Origin: Stictocephala bisonia
Taxonomy: Eukaryota; Arthropoda; Insecta; Hemiptera; Membracidae
Reading direction: 5' to 3'
NCBI GenBank assembly: GCA_035578905.1
Contig: JAQJVL010000564.1
Location: 186,001 to 250,000 of the forward strand
Length of the DNA stretch: 64,000 nucleotides
In this document: piece after piece, positions 23,267 to 36,000 of the stretch
Position numbering within the stretch: position 1 is the first letter of the stretch
Layout: every line of letters starts with the position of its first letter
Made by a program: the position numbers and the translations under genes
The notes under the pieces: generated by a model
Told to the model about the DNA's origin: nothing
The model's database searches: none
Seen by the model: the letters and a program-made list of their open reading frames with translations, nothing else

Positions 23267-25950
23267 CTGTAAAAATGCTTTTCCTAATGACTGACTTCCA
23301 TAATATGTACTGGATCTCTAACATCTATAATATTTACGAATCTGCATTATCCATAAATTTGACCGATTCAAAATAAATATACACCCCAAAAGAAATATTT
23401 AGGAGCGTTTTTTTTTTTTTCTAAAGACTGACTTCCTCCATGATATGTACTGATCTATTCTATCGACAGGTTTCCAATACTATACTGTATATTAGTACAC
23501 ACTCTGATTGGCAAGTAAAGAAAGATGTGATTCGATAAAAGGAAATTACCAGTAGTACACCTTCTATATACTTCAATAAACCACGTGGAAGTCGTAGAAG
23601 TACCTCTGGCCAATGAATACAGTGAAACAGTCGACAGGTGTTGTCATAAACAGGCCTACTCCAAAAAATGTTGCTAGATCTTGTTTACGCTTAAAATGTT
23701 ATATAAGGGCATTTGTGTACGACGATTGCCTAAAAACGTAAGCCTTCCTTAAGCTTTCAAGTTATTCTTTGATAATAATTTGTTTACTTGATTAATTAAA
23801 CAGAAGATAGTCAATGTTTAAAAGCAGACATTGCCCAAACTTCTTTCGGTTATCCAAATGTAATTTCAAAATGCATATTACTGATTGCGGAAGACAGAGT
23901 CCCGATAAAGAATCAATAATATTTAACAAAACCGTTCCAAAGAAGCCGTACTCTCCACTCGACGCCCAACGTAAGTCTAGAGACAAGCCCAAGAGAAACG
24001 TTTGTTTACAAGTTATGATGTACTGAGGTGAAGTGTTTATTAACGGTGGAAACATCACACCAGACAACTCTCTTATTAGTCATTGTGGTAGAAAGCGCAG
24101 AGCTGTTGAACAGCCCAGTTAGTCAATTGTGTACGCACAAGAGAGGCCGGTGACTTTAACGCGCGGTTGCGCCAAACTCACTGAAACAATGATACACTGT
24201 ATATATGTATCGTTGTTTTTTAAGTGATTTAGTTTGTATTCTGACATATCTAACACTGTTAGGAAATATGCTGGCAGTAACGGAAATGCCCATGAATACA
24301 GAGTTAGGTATTCCTAACTCTACTACGAATGTACTAAGTAGTAGCTGAACACTAGATGCTGCTGTTTTAGGTGTGAGTCGGTTGGTATAAGCTATCAACA
24401 GATACATTTCATTTTTAACACGTGGAATAGGAACGGATGCAGTTTCCACCAAACTGACACCTACAAAAAAATACATTGGCCAGGCATTCAAATTAAAGTT
24501 AACTTCCAATTAACGTTATTTCATCATTTTTTTACGCATATTCTAACGTTTTGGCCATGTCTGACTACCTAATGTTTATAAAACGTAATTTTCTTTAAGA
24601 ACGATAGAATAAATTGTAATCAAATAAACACAGAAAGTAAACAATTGATAAGCATATTAAGGTTTATTTTGTTATGCATATGAGGGTATTAAGTTGTAAA
24701 TCACTATTATGGGCGTTTCCAATAGCTATGAAGTCATGTCCATGAATACGACAAATACCATTAATACACAATTTTTTTTAAAAGATATTTCGAATGAAAA
24801 ACACTCATAAGGAAACACTTTCAGTTTGTTTGTTATGCTTTTAGTATGTGGTAAACCCTTTACGCCCAAGTTATTTCAATCGATAATTTATCGTCTCCTT
24901 CATCATCTACCTTAAGATTCAATAATAATGTTTATTCAACTATTGTTGTCAACTGATCCTTTCCATATTTTATAAACTAAAAATTACAGTGTTTAATTTC
25001 CCATAAAGAAACTCACACAATCTAAATTTAATACATAGTACGTCCTGTCACATTTGGTGCTGCGTAATGCTCCAAGGAAACATAATTCTCGTATATTATA
25101 CGACAAGTGCTTCCCACTCGACTCCCTGATGAGTATGTGTCAGGTACGTGGGGAGGATGTAATAGTTTCACTTATCTCCGTATCACCATTGAGGGTCACG
25201 GCTGAGGGAAATGGCCACTGGATTGCCACAATTTAGTACGAGTGGCAACACCAGCAGACCACATCGTGTGGTCGGAGGTACGAAAGCCAGTACTGACTTG
25301 CACCATGGAGAGGAGAGATCTGCACCTTGTGATTGCAACAGAACAGTAATCAGAGGTCAGAGAAAGGGATGCGTAATTGTTGATGGATGACCTTAGAAAT
25401 CTAGGAACATAAATGACTCATGATAGGACCTTATGACTCTGAGCTCGTAAAACCCTCAAATATGTCTATACAATGTAGATACTTTCAAGTTAAAAACTCC
25501 TTTAAATATAGTGATATCATAATCTTTAATTCTAACCATGGCATTTTAACTTAAATGGAAGATTTTTATTGGTGTCTTTACAGTATAAAATTTACTAGCA
25601 TAACGACTAGCAAAACTTTAAAGCATAACGACCCACAAACTAATCTTACGGTTTTAAGGCCATTTGGAAGCGTTAACTTACAGAGAACTAAGTTAATAAA
25701 TGTTTCTAATATAGACCAAGTTTATTAATTCGTTCAAAATAGTTTTACATGTATCTTGTGTAATCATAATCTAATGAATAAATAAACATTAATAAATAAA
25801 ACACGTAACTGTTATAAAATGCCAATTTTGACTTACAAAACTTGATAAATCATCACAATGGTTAAAAAGTAGGTAATATTTGGGATCGGCGGTACCGTTT
25901 CGGCAAATGAGAGGTGAATAATGATCGTCCCAGATTCCGGTACTTCAGCC
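23267..25950. other. Unassigned spacer
   Basis: Mostly AT-rich. A possible minus-strand exon lies at about 24178-24251 (acceptor atttcctaacag, donor ttca/gtgagt), with two open frames. A GC-richer patch at 25050-25400 has a donor-like cag/gtacgt at 25143 but no clear acceptor. Nothing is recognised with confidence. Confidence 0.35.
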
Positions 25951-25959
25951 CAGCATACC

Positions 25960-26695
25960 CTCCAGTCATTTGTCTACACTCTACAGAACAGTACTTTGTG
26001 ACCTTCACCTCGACCATGGCAGTGGTATAATAGACTCTACGAGCTATCTACTCAACCTGTGGGATGGTAAACCGAATGACAAACTTACACACTTATCAAG
26101 AGAACCAATACCTTGTGACCTTCACCTGTACCTTGGCAGTGGTACAATAGACTCTAACGGCTGCTTCCTCATTCTGTGTGATGGTAAACCGAATAATACA
26201 CTTGTCTACAGAACAGTACCTTGAACCTTCAACCCGATACTGGCAGTGGTACAATAGAATATCGGCTGCCTTCTCATTCTGTATGATGGTAGACCAAATA
26301 ATACACTCGTCAACAGAACAGCACCTTGTAAGTTGTGACCTTCACCTTGACCTTGGCAGTGGTATCTAACGGCTGCCTTCTCTTTCTGTGTGATGGTGGA
26401 CCGAATAATACACTCGTCAACAGAACAGCGCCTTGTAAGTTGTGACCTTGACCATGACCTTGGCAGTGGTACAATAGACTCTAAAGGCTACCTTCTCTTT
26501 CTGTGTGATGGTAAACCGAAAAATACACTTGTCAACGTGACAGTACCTTGTGAGTTGTGACCTTCACCTTGACACTAGCAGTGGTATAATAGACTATCGG
26601 CTGCCTTATCTTTCTGTGTGATGGTAGACCGAATAATACACTTGTCTACAGAACAGTACCTTGTGACTTTCACCTTTACCTTGGCAGTTGTATAA
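25960..26695. repeat. 107-117-bp tandem repeat, about 7 copies
   Basis: Copies of the tgtgaccttcacc landmark fall at about 25995, 26112, 26219, 26333, 26440, 26554 and 26661, so the step alternates between 107 and 114-117 bp. Each unit carries ggcagtggtacaatagact and a tgtgatggtaaaccgaa block. Units repeat TGACCTT-type half-sites. Reading frames across the array are repeat artefacts. Confidence 0.9.
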
Positions 26696-27770
26696 AAGCT
26701 GATGCACTGGAGTCTACCTCAATGTCATGTCTAGGCAGATGTACTGGCGTCTACCTCAGAGCTGTATCTAGGCTAATGTACTGGATCCCTCCCATATTAC
26801 TGAGGCTACATTAGATAATCTTACCAAATCAGACAAACACGCTGAGTGTTAAACTACTATTAGTTCCACTTACAGGTTTGTGAAGCAGATTTGAAAGTAA
26901 TCGGCGTGTTAAAAAGGAAATAAAAATGTTTGAGTAAAGGTCGACTTGAAGTGGTGGTGAACTTCATGATCCTGTCGGGACGCTAGGGGTGGTATGCAAG
27001 AAGAAATCATCCAAGAACAGCGGAGCGGGATGTATAAGTCTATACCTTGAGCGACTTGATCGGGCCGTCGCCGAGCATGTGAGACGGTGGTGAGAACCAT
27101 GGTGAACGCCGGACACACTTGCGTTTACTGGTTACACGAGAGAACGGAGGGAATATTCAGGCTAAAGGAATAATATGTATCTAGTTAGACCACATGTAGC
27201 AGCTTTCTCCTGTGGGTTTACAATCACCTTATAGTTATGTCCGTCTTAACTGAGATGTAATAGAAACTAACACAAATTGATTTCAAGTCGAGCTTGACTT
27301 GGGAGATGTTTGTTTACTTTTTGAACGTTCTCCTTTGGAAAGTTTCCATTGACGTAAAATATTTTAAACTATATTTTTATCTTTTATTAGTTTGAAAATA
27401 GGAAATTTTAAAAGTTTCATACACAATTCCATATCAAAACTTTGTTTGAATTTGGATAGCAAGAACTGATTTACTTGCGTCTATCCAAATAGTAGAAGAA
27501 CTGTATAAGTGTAAATAGCATGAATGTTCTTTACTAAAAAATATTTGAGTGTATCTTGTTTCGTTGTATTATGGATATCATGATACAGTATAATGACCAA
27601 AGTGACAATTGTACCTTTGACTGAGTTAAACCGAAGGCGATTAAGTAATCTACGAGTATAGTGGAAATTCTTATTAAATCCACGCAATAATCATTTAGAA
27701 ATAACAAGTAGTAACGATAAGTCTACTGTGGGAAGCATTAATCTGATGATGCTTATAATTATTTATATTC
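26696..27770. other. Unassigned spacer
   Basis: 26696-26790 has two or three degenerate copies of a ctgatgcactggagtctacctca motif. 26900-27140 is GC-richer without recognisable genes. The remainder is AT-rich. Confidence 0.4.
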
Positions 27771-27774
27771 CGTA

Positions 27775-27890
27775 AAGTTTCGGAAGAGCGCTGGGCCCCG
27801 AGGCCACCTGCCGGCTGACCCTACTCATCCCTTGTCAACCGTCCTCGACCGCTTCCCCCGACTATTAGTTACCTACTGGGTAATTAAAAT
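27775..27890 (+). repeat. Relic terminal repeat related to the Sailor-type transposon
   Basis: A GC-rich block containing ggccccgaggccacctgccg and ttagttacctactgggt aligns by eye, with gaps, to the outer half of the terminal repeat at 4240-4340 (ggacccgggactacctgcgg, gagtcacctactggctg). No partner or transposase is seen nearby. It appears to be a diverged solo end. Confidence 0.45.
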
Positions 27891-28099
27891 TTGAAAAATC
27901 CTTTTTTTTATTTACAAAAAGATTAATACAATTTTAGTTTTATTGAAAGGAGAATACAAAATAAAGGAAATTCATACCAAACATGAAACAATTTAATTTA
28001 AAAAATCAAGCGTCAATAACGCACCGTACCATTCTCGGATAAAAAACATTATTCCAACATCTAGCTCAAGAAAATGTGAGATGATTACGTGATTACGTG

Positions 28100-29653
28100 T
28101 CAGGATTACCTAAAGTACTCAAAGAAGACATACCCATGAGACCTATTGTGAGTGCAATAAACTCTCCTACCTACAACGTAGCCCGTTACATTTCAAAATT
28201 ACTGAGTCAGGATGTAGGAAAAACTTCAACACTATCAAGGATTCTCGGCATTTCATAAATATAATAAAACACATAAAACTTGAACCTACCGACATTTTAG
28301 TCAGCTTCGACGTAGTTTCGCTTTTTACGAAGATTCCTCTAGATGAGATAGTTAAAATAATACAACATTTGCTACCAGAAGATTTAACTAAAATTGCAGA
28401 ATTGTGTCTTCGCTCTACATATTTTTATTTTGATGGCAGCTTTTATGAACAGATAGAAGGGACACCTATGGGGTCACCACTATCACCGGTTGTAGCTGAC
28501 CTATTCATGGAAAACTTCGAAAGTAAAGCTCTGGACTCTGCAGATCTAAAACCCAAGTTATTTTTACGTTTTGTGGATGATACATTTGTTATTTGGCCTC
28601 ATGGAAGACACGCTCTGGATCAATTTCACCAATACATAAAATCTATCAATCCTAAAATTCAGTTTACAATGGAAATTGAAGAAGACAGGAAGTTACCTTT
28701 TCTCGATGTTTTAGTAATTAGGAAACCGGATGGAAGCTTAGGTCACACGGTATACAGAAAGAAAACTCACACAGATCTTTATCTACATGCGGAGTCTCAT
28801 CATCATCCTCTACAGAAGACTACAGTTCTAAATACCTTAGCCAATCGCGCATTTCACATTGCAGACTCAGAACATATCAAAGCAGAAAATTTGAATTTAT
28901 TGAAAATTCTTAAATGCAATGGATACAGGACGTTTGAAATTAACAAGGCTATTAACAGACAAGGAAAATTAAGAGCGCCCATAGAACAACAACAAGAAGA
29001 AAGAAAAAAACTACGCCATTTTACCATATGTCAAAGGAATTACAGAAAAAATAAGCAGAGTTTTAAATAAACATAGTATAAAAACCGTGTTCAAACCACC
29101 TACAAAAATAAAACAATTTTTACGTTCAACGAAAGAGAAATTTCCGCTACAAACTTCTGGTATTTACCATATCAAATGTAGCTGTGGCAGGTGCTACGTG
29201 GGGGAAACTGGAAGATTGGTCTCAACTAGAATAAAAGAACACATCAGGTGCACTAAAAATAATGATATAGAACATTCTGCAATTGCCGACCACTCGTTTA
29301 AAACAAATCATGAAATAGAATTTGACAAAGTTAGCGTTTTAGTAAATTCTGATAATTATTTCGAAAGAAAAATCTTAGAAGCTATAGAAATAAGAAAGCA
29401 TACTGACAATTGTAATAAAGATAGTAGATTAGAATTAAGTAATACGTGGCAACCAATTTTAAGTAAATTAAAAGTACAATGCATAACGGAAGGCCAGCAG
29501 TCCCCACGCATCAAAAATAATCTAGAACATTCTAGAAGCAGCCGGAGCCAAGAAGGACTGGAACGGTATGAAAGTTACCAGAACACCCCCACCACCACCA
29601 GGCGGGTATATAACCTACGAGCCCGGCCCGTACCTGCCAGTCAAATTCTGTGA
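28100..29653 (+). pseudogene. Penelope-like retroelement: reverse transcriptase plus GIY-YIG endonuclease, 5'-truncated and frameshifted
   Basis: The polyprotein is that of a Penelope-like element, which inserts cDNA using a reverse transcriptase fused to a GIY-YIG nuclease. In order: LPKVLKEDIPMRPIVSAINS near 28110 (RT fingers), SFDVVSLFTKIPLDE near 28305 (motif A), EGTPMGSPLSPVVADLFME near 28455 (motif B), LRFVDDTFV near 28566 (catalytic motif C), then a thumb region. The endonuclease begins GIYHIKCSCGRCYVGETGR near 29159, with TRIKEH downstream. The N-terminal third is absent. A frameshift near 28230 separates the fingers from the palm. A second near 29011-29021 separates RT from the endonuclease, where the alternate frame continues LPYVKGITEKISRVLN. 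The open parts are 28369-29070 and 29087-29653. The copy is not functional as it stands. Confidence 0.92.
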
Positions 29654-29763
29654 CTGTGATCGTCTAGCCCTGAGGATGGCCTACTGCAATGTGGCCGAAA
29701 CGTCGGCAATGTTGGTACATAGCCAATTGACGCGGTCGAACCCCGAAGACCTAGAATTTGTTA
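29654..29763 (+). ncRNA. Penelope 3' region with hammerhead-like core motif
   Basis: Immediately after the endonuclease frame, 29670-29705 reads ctgaggatggcc, a short loop, gtggcc, then gaaacgtcgg. The ggcc/ggcc stem between CTGANGA and GAAAC matches the layout of the catalytic core of hammerhead ribozymes, which are known in Penelope-like elements. Helix III would be minimal, so cleavage activity cannot be judged from sequence alone. Confidence 0.45.
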
Positions 29764-29814
29764 GTGATAGTGACGACCGTGGAAGCCTATCCATGAAGGT
29801 CTTAATTATTCAAT

Positions 29815-30368
29815 ATTTTCACCCTGAGGGGTATGAGAAGCCCTCAAAGTTCGGTTTTTGGCCATAAGAATAACATGAAGAGAGATTTAAATTAATCTAA
29901 AAGTAACAGTTGTTCAAATGGAAATAAGTATATACAACATTTTTTACAGCTGTTGGAATGTCAACAATAGTGTTTGTAATATTTAGGAGGATAGATTTTT
30001 CATATTGTTAAACCAGTGAAAGGGTTTTATGTTTTTATTCATATTCGATTGTATGACTCCGCGTTACAGAACTTGAAGGTTTCAATTGTAATTGATTGAA
30101 TTTTTTTTAATTTATTGATTAAAATTCAGCTAAACACAAACAAATTAAATAAACTGGTTTGAAATAGACTGAGTAATATCATTAAGTGTTTATACTAATA
30201 AATAGGTAACAATACAAGTTATGTCAGTTAGACGCTGTAAATAAATTTAATATTGTGATTTTACGTTATACAGTTAACCCACTATTATTTGTAGTCAAAA
30301 AGCACATACCGAAATTCAATTAGCACAGAGATGTTGGTACGCGAAGCGTGCAGGGGTTTCCCTAGTAA
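29815..30368 (+). repeat. Dispersed repeat X, copy 1
   Basis: About 550 bp that recurs in inverted orientation at 55862-56411. Shared blocks include ggccataagaata, taacagttgttcaaatg, tatttatactaataaataggta and the tract attgtgattttacgttatac. The ends are tttcaccctgagg and gcaggggtttccctag. The copy starts just downstream of the Penelope-like element. It has no protein-coding content. Confidence 0.85.
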
Positions 30369-30630
30369 CAATCTGAAAAATATTCCGAGCCATTTAAAGC
30401 ATTTCTGTAATTGCCACATTACAGGTGGTTTGCGTGGGAAAGATGTGTGCGTGGTTGGCTGTATGATTGTCTAACGGGTCAACCTGCATGCGAGCACTAG
30501 CCTTCTTGTGAAAGTTGGGATACCTCTAATTTATCAACATTTTTAGATTTAGATATGTAACGTTAACAGATCTTGCGAATGAATGCAGAGTAGGCATGGA
30601 TGACCTATTTCGTCTGGTTACTATTTAACT
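30369..30630. other. Unassigned spacer
   Basis: Nothing recognisable. Confidence 0.4.
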
Positions 30631-30790
30631 TTAACTTATGCTCACATAGGGCCATTTATTACTAGCCCAATAGCTAGGTGTTGGAGGCTTTTTGCTTTAC
30701 GTGGAATCCGAACCATGTATCATTGTTCTGATTTTCGGCTGAATGACTATCATGTTACTCAGTTATCTCCCTCAAACAACATCCAAATTC
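30631..30790 (-). repeat. tRNA-derived SINE-like sequence, copy 1
   Basis: The minus strand has an A-box-like agataactgagtaacatg and a B box ggttcggattcc (30703-30714) at tRNA-like spacing. A tail containing agctattgggctagtaataa follows. The segment recurs, diverged, at 44210-44385 in the same orientation. Confidence 0.55.
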
Positions 30791-31070
30791 GTAAATTCTG
30801 GCCAACACCCAGCATGGACAACCCAGACCTAGCTAGTAGTGTCCACGCTGATGGAAACCTTTATACTGGTGCAGTTTTGGTATAGAGAACTGTTTACAGA
30901 CTCATATACAATATCCACAACACCTTGGCCCTAGGTAGCTGGGCTACAGCACAGCCACGAACGCCGGCGTGGTGCTCTAACAATTACAATTACTGTATGT
31001 AAAATCTGTTAGATTTGTTTTGTATTTGTTCACAATTTCCAATGTCATTATTAGTAAGTTTTTCACTCAC

Positions 31071-31129
31071 AAAATAGACACGTTCTGTCAGATCTTTTGG
31101 GGGTTTGATAGATGGATAACTGAGGATAA
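31071..31129 (-). other. Candidate 59-bp internal exon
   Basis: The minus strand has a strong acceptor (ctgtttttgttttcctgtag, ending at 31130) and a donor (tttt/gtgagt at 31071). The better of two open frames starts with a two-base split codon and reads ILSYPSIKPPKDLTERVYF. It stays open past the donor for another 26 codons. The single base left by the minus-strand candidate exon at 40115-40195 would complete the split codon in phase, making the 45-bp satellite intronic. The protein family is not recognised. Confidence 0.35.
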
Positions 31130-31544
31130 CTACAGGAAAACAAAAACAGAGGTGGTTTTCTTATGTCCTTAGCGAACGCTTCAGTGGCAGATTTATGAAC
31201 ATAATTACAAAAAATGTACACCTTTATACATTTGTAATAATAATTACTTCGTTCATTCTTGAGTATTTGGGGGAATAAGGACGGGACTGGCAATGTGCTG
31301 GCCCTGTCATGGCATGGCAAACTGAAAAAAATAACTACTCGATACATATTTAGCGCACTATTGGATGCGACCTCAATTTATTTCTTCTCTGTAGTGTTGA
31401 AAAAAATCAGAATATGTTTTTATCCTAGGATTTGGACGTATCTTCAAGCTCACTTGCCACTAAGCCTAAATTAAAACTGCATTAAATGATGTTTAAATAT
31501 AATTAGAGTAGGATAACTGTCCAAGGGGGCTGTAGGGATGTTGC

Positions 31545-32035
31545 ATAAGGACCCGCAAGTGAAGGGTGCAGGACAAGCTGTACGGCTGAGTGATGACAAC
31601 TCAGCCCTCTCTGTTTAAGGACCCTCAAGTGGAGGGTGCAGGACAAGCTGTACGAATGAGTGACGACAACTCAGCCCTCTCGGTTGAAGGACCCGTAAGT
31701 GAAGGGTGCAGGACAAGCCGTACGACTGAGTGGCCAGAACTCAGCACTCTCTGTTTAAGGAACCTCAAGTGGAGGGTGCAGGACCAGCCATACGGCTGAA
31801 TGGCAACAACTCAGCCCTCTCTGTTTTAGGTCCCGCAAGTGGAGGGTGTAGGACAAGCTGTACGACTGAGTGGCGACAAACTCAGCCCTCTGTTTAAGAA
31901 ACCTCAAGTGGAGCGTGCAGGACAAGCCGTACGGCTGAGTGGCGACTACTCAGCCCTCTCTGTTTAAGGACCCGCAAGTGGAGGTTGCAGGATAAGCTGT
32001 ACGGCTGAGTGGCAACAACTCAGTCCTTTCTGTTT
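31545..32035. repeat. 70-bp tandem repeat, 7 copies
   Basis: Units carry ggacccgcaagtggagggtg, caggacaagctgtacggctg and aactcagccctctctgttt, with landmarks at 31551, 31621, 31691, 31761, 31831, about 31900 and about 31970. Two alternating sub-variants (cccgcaag and cctcaag) suggest a 140-bp dimer. Confidence 0.93.
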
Positions 32036-32479
32036 AATATTAGCTTTACTGTAGAAGAAACTGATAATTTTATTTTACACTCAATTTCTGAGGACTATTT
32101 AATTTACAATGAGGCCGCATAACATTCCTTCTTGTCATTTTACAAGTGTAAATAATGTCTTCTACCAGTTTTACCCACAACAATACAAATTTTATTAGTC
32201 TTTTATTGTGGTCGTTATAGTATAACGAGTAAATCACAAGCACGATTTCTACTGTAGTTCTGCCCTTGGAGACAAATATTTTAGTTGGTATGTTTAATAT
32301 GTAATAACTTATTTTATTAATACGTGCTGCCATAAATTGTGTGTATTCTACGTACACTATGTGTATAAGCTAGATTATGTTTATATATGTAACTTATAAT
32401 GTTCTTTGGGAAACTCATTACTTATTTAGTTTAGCATCTACTTACGTGAAAATATTTATACGTGTATATTTATACAAAG
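32036..32479. other. Unassigned AT-rich spacer
   Basis: No recognised feature. Confidence 0.4.
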
Positions 32480-33035
32480 GATGTTGAAAAAATATGGAAC
32501 CACCTGAATTCCTCTTAAATGGGTACAGATAAATAATTTTGATTTAGTATAACTGTGTAGAAAGTTTTTTTTCTATCTTTTGATGGAGTTTGTAATTTTT
32601 TCAACCTAGAGGAAAGGGCTCGTGGAGGATATTTTGAAAAGTTTAAATTAAAGGATATTTTTTAAAAACTGAACAGAGTTATACTAAATCTCAATTATTT
32701 ATATGGACTCATTTCAAAGAAATTAAGGTGGTTCCATGCGACCCTCTGCTGAGAAAGATTAACCAGTCGCCATTTCTGATTGGGTGGTTCTTTTGACTTG
32801 AAACTTGGGCGTCTTATTCAGAAAAAAATAGGCTTTAAAATTATGGGCAACTTATCATAGCCTTTCATTTAAACTTTTCACAATTACTTCCCTCGGCCCT
32901 CCCCTCTAGGTTGAACAAAATTACTAAGTGCATCAAAAGATAGAAAAAAAGGTTCTACAGAGTTATACTAAATATCAATAATTTATCTGGACACATTTAA
33001 GAGAAGTGAAGGTGGTTTCATACTTGTTCAACACT
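32480..33035. mobile_element. Foldback element that seeded the 45-bp satellite
   Basis: 32481-32645 and 32870-33031 are inverted repeats of about 160 bp. Shared blocks, as read in the right arm, include ctctaggttgaa, catcaaaagatagaaaaaaa and agttatactaaat. The outermost part of the left arm, read as its complement, is ccatttaagaggaattcagg then tggttccatattttttcaac. This matches the satellite monomer that forms the end of the right arm. A third, direct copy of the same terminus lies at 32675-32740. No transposase is present. Confidence 0.8.
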
Positions 33036-36000
33036 CCACATTTAAGAGAAGTGAAGGTGGTTTCATACTTGTTCAACACTCCGCATTTAAGAGAAGTGAA
33101 GGTGGTTTCATACTTGTTCAACACTCCGCATTTAAGAGAAGTGAAGGTGGTTTCATACTTGTTCAACAATCCACATTTAAGAGAAGTGAAGGTGGTTTCA
33201 TATTTGTTCAACACTCCACATTTAAGAGAAGTGAAGGTAGTTTCATACTTGTTCAACACTCCACATTTAAGAGAAGTGAAGGTGGTTTCATACTTGTTCA
33301 ACACTCCACATTTAAGAGAAGTGAAGGTGGTTTCATACTTGTTCAACACTCCACATTTAAGAGAAGTGAAAGTGGTTTCATACTTGTTCAACAGTCCACA
33401 TTTAAGAGAAGTGAAGGTGGTTTCATACTTGTTCAACACTCCACATTTAAGAGAAGTGAAGGTGGTTTCATACTTGTTCAACAATCCACATTTAAGAGAA
33501 GTGAAGGTGGTTTCATACTTGTTCAACACTCCACATTTAAGAGAAGTGAAGGTGGTTTCATATTTGTTCAACACTCCACATTTAAGAGAAGTGAAGGTGG
33601 TTTCATACTTGTTCAACACTCCACATTTAAGAGAAGTGAAGGTGGTTTCATACTTGTTCAACACTCCACATTTAAGAGAAGTGAAGGTGGTTTCATACTT
33701 GTTCAACACTCCACATTTAAGAGAAGTGAAGGTGGTTTCATACTTGTTCAACACTCCACATTTAAGAGAAGTGAAGGTGGTTTCATATTTGTTCAACACT
33801 CCACATTTAAGAGAAGTGAAGGTGGTTTCATATTTGTTCAACACTCCACATTTAAGAGAAGTGAAGGTGGTTTCATACTTGTTCAACACTCCGCATTTAA
33901 GAGAAGTGAAGGTGGTTTCATACTTGTTCAACAATCCACATTTAAGAGAAGTGAAGGTGGTTTCATACTTGTTCAACACTCCGCATTTAAGAGAAGTGAA
34001 GGTGGTTTCATACTTGTTCAACACTCCGCATTTAAGAGAAGTGAAGGTGGTTTCATACTTGTTCAACACTCCGCATTTAAGAGAAGTGAAGGTGGTTTCA
34101 TACTTGTTCAACAATCCACATTTAAGAGAAGTGAAGGTGGTTTCATACTTGTTCAACAATCCACATTTAAGAGAAGTGAAGGTGGTTTCATACTTGTTCA
34201 ACACTCCGCATTTAAGAGAAGTGAAGGTGGTTTCATATTTGTTCAACACTCCGCATTTAAGAGAAGTGAAGGTGGTTTCATACTTGTTCAACACTCCACA
34301 TTTAAGAGAAGTGAAGGTGGTTTCATACTTGTTCAACACTCCACATTTAAGAGAAGTGAAGGTGGTTTCATACTTGTTCAACAATCCACATTTAAGAGAA
34401 GTGAAGGTGGTTTCATACTTGTTCAACAATCCACATTTAAGAGAAGTGAAGGTGGTTTCATACTTGTTCAACAATCCACATTTAAGAGAAGTGAAGGTGG
34501 TTTCATACTTGTTCAACAATCCACATTTAAGAGAAGTGAAGGTGGTTTCATACTTGTTCAACAATCCACATTTAAGAGAAGTGAAGGTGGTTTCATACTT
34601 GTTCAACAATCCACATTTAAGAGAAGTGAAGGTGGTTTCATACTTGTTCAACAATCCACATTTAAGAGAAGTGAAGGTGGTTTCATACTTGTTCAACACT
34701 CCACATTTAAGAGAAGTGAAGGTGGTTTCATACTTGTTCAACAATCCACATTTAAGAGAAGTGAAGGTGGTTTCATACTTGTTCAACAATCCACATTTAA
34801 GAGAAGTGAAGGTGGTTTCATACTTGTTCAACAATCCACATTTAAGAGAAGTGAAGGTGGTTTCATACTTGTTCAACAATCCACATTTAAGAGAAGTGAA
34901 GGTGGTTTCATACTTGTTCAACAATCCACATTTAAGAGAAGTGAAGGTGGTTTCATACTTGTTCAACAATCCACATTTAAGAGAAGTGAAGGTGGTTTCA
35001 TACTTGTTCAACAATCCGCATTTAAGAGAAGTGAAGGTGGTTTCATACTTGTTCAACAATCCGCATTTAAGAGAAGTGAAGGTGGTTTCATACTTGTTCA
35101 ACACTCCACATTTAAGAGAAGTGAAGGTGGTTTCATACTTGTTCAACAATCCACATTTAAGAGAAGTGAAGGTGGTTTCATACTTGTTCAACAATCCACA
35201 TTTAAGAGAAGTGAAGGTGGTTTCATACTTGTTCAACACTCCGCATTTAAGAGAAGTGAAGGTGGTTTCATACTTGTTCAACAATCCACATTTAAGAGAA
35301 GTGAAGGTGGTTTCATACTTGTTCAACAATCCACATTTAAGAGAAGTGAAGGTGGTTTCATACTTGTTCAACAATCCACATTTAAGAGAAGTGAAGGTGG
35401 TTTCATACTTGTTCAACAATCCACATTTAAGAGAAGTGAAGGTGGTTTCATACTTGTTCAACACTCCGCATTTAAGAGAAGTGAAGGTGGTTTCATACTT
35501 GTTCAACAATCCGCATTTAAGAGAAGTGAAGGTGGTTTCATACTTGTTCAACAATCCGCATTTAAGAGAAGTGAAGGTGGTTTCATACTTGTTCAACAAT
35601 CCACATTTAAGAGAAGTGAAGGTGGTTTCATACTTGTTCAACAATCCACATTTAAGAGAAGTGAAGGTGGTTTCATACTTGTTCAACACTCCGCATTTAA
35701 GAGAAGTGAAGGTGGTTTCATACTTGTTCAACAATCCACATTTAAAAGAAGTGAAGGTGGTTTCATACTTGTTCAACACTCCGCATTTAAGAGAAGTGAA
35801 GGTGGTTTCATACTTGTTCAACACTCAGCATTTAAGAGAAGTGAAGGTGGTTTCATACTTGTTCAACACTCCGCATTTAAGAGAAGTGAAGGTGGTTTCA
35901 TACTTGTTCAACACTCCGCATTTAAGAGAAGTGAAGGTGGTTTCATACTTGTTCAACAATCCACATTTAAGAGAAGTGAAGGTGGTTTCATACTTGTTCA

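Noticed and set aside
24156..24509. 117-codon minus-strand hydrophobic frame
   Set aside because: No recognisable domain and ordinary length for chance. Only the exon-like portion at 24178-24251 is noted, with low weight.
25970..26369. Frames reading CDLHLDLGSGI-like repeats
   Set aside because: Translations of the 107-117-bp tandem array.
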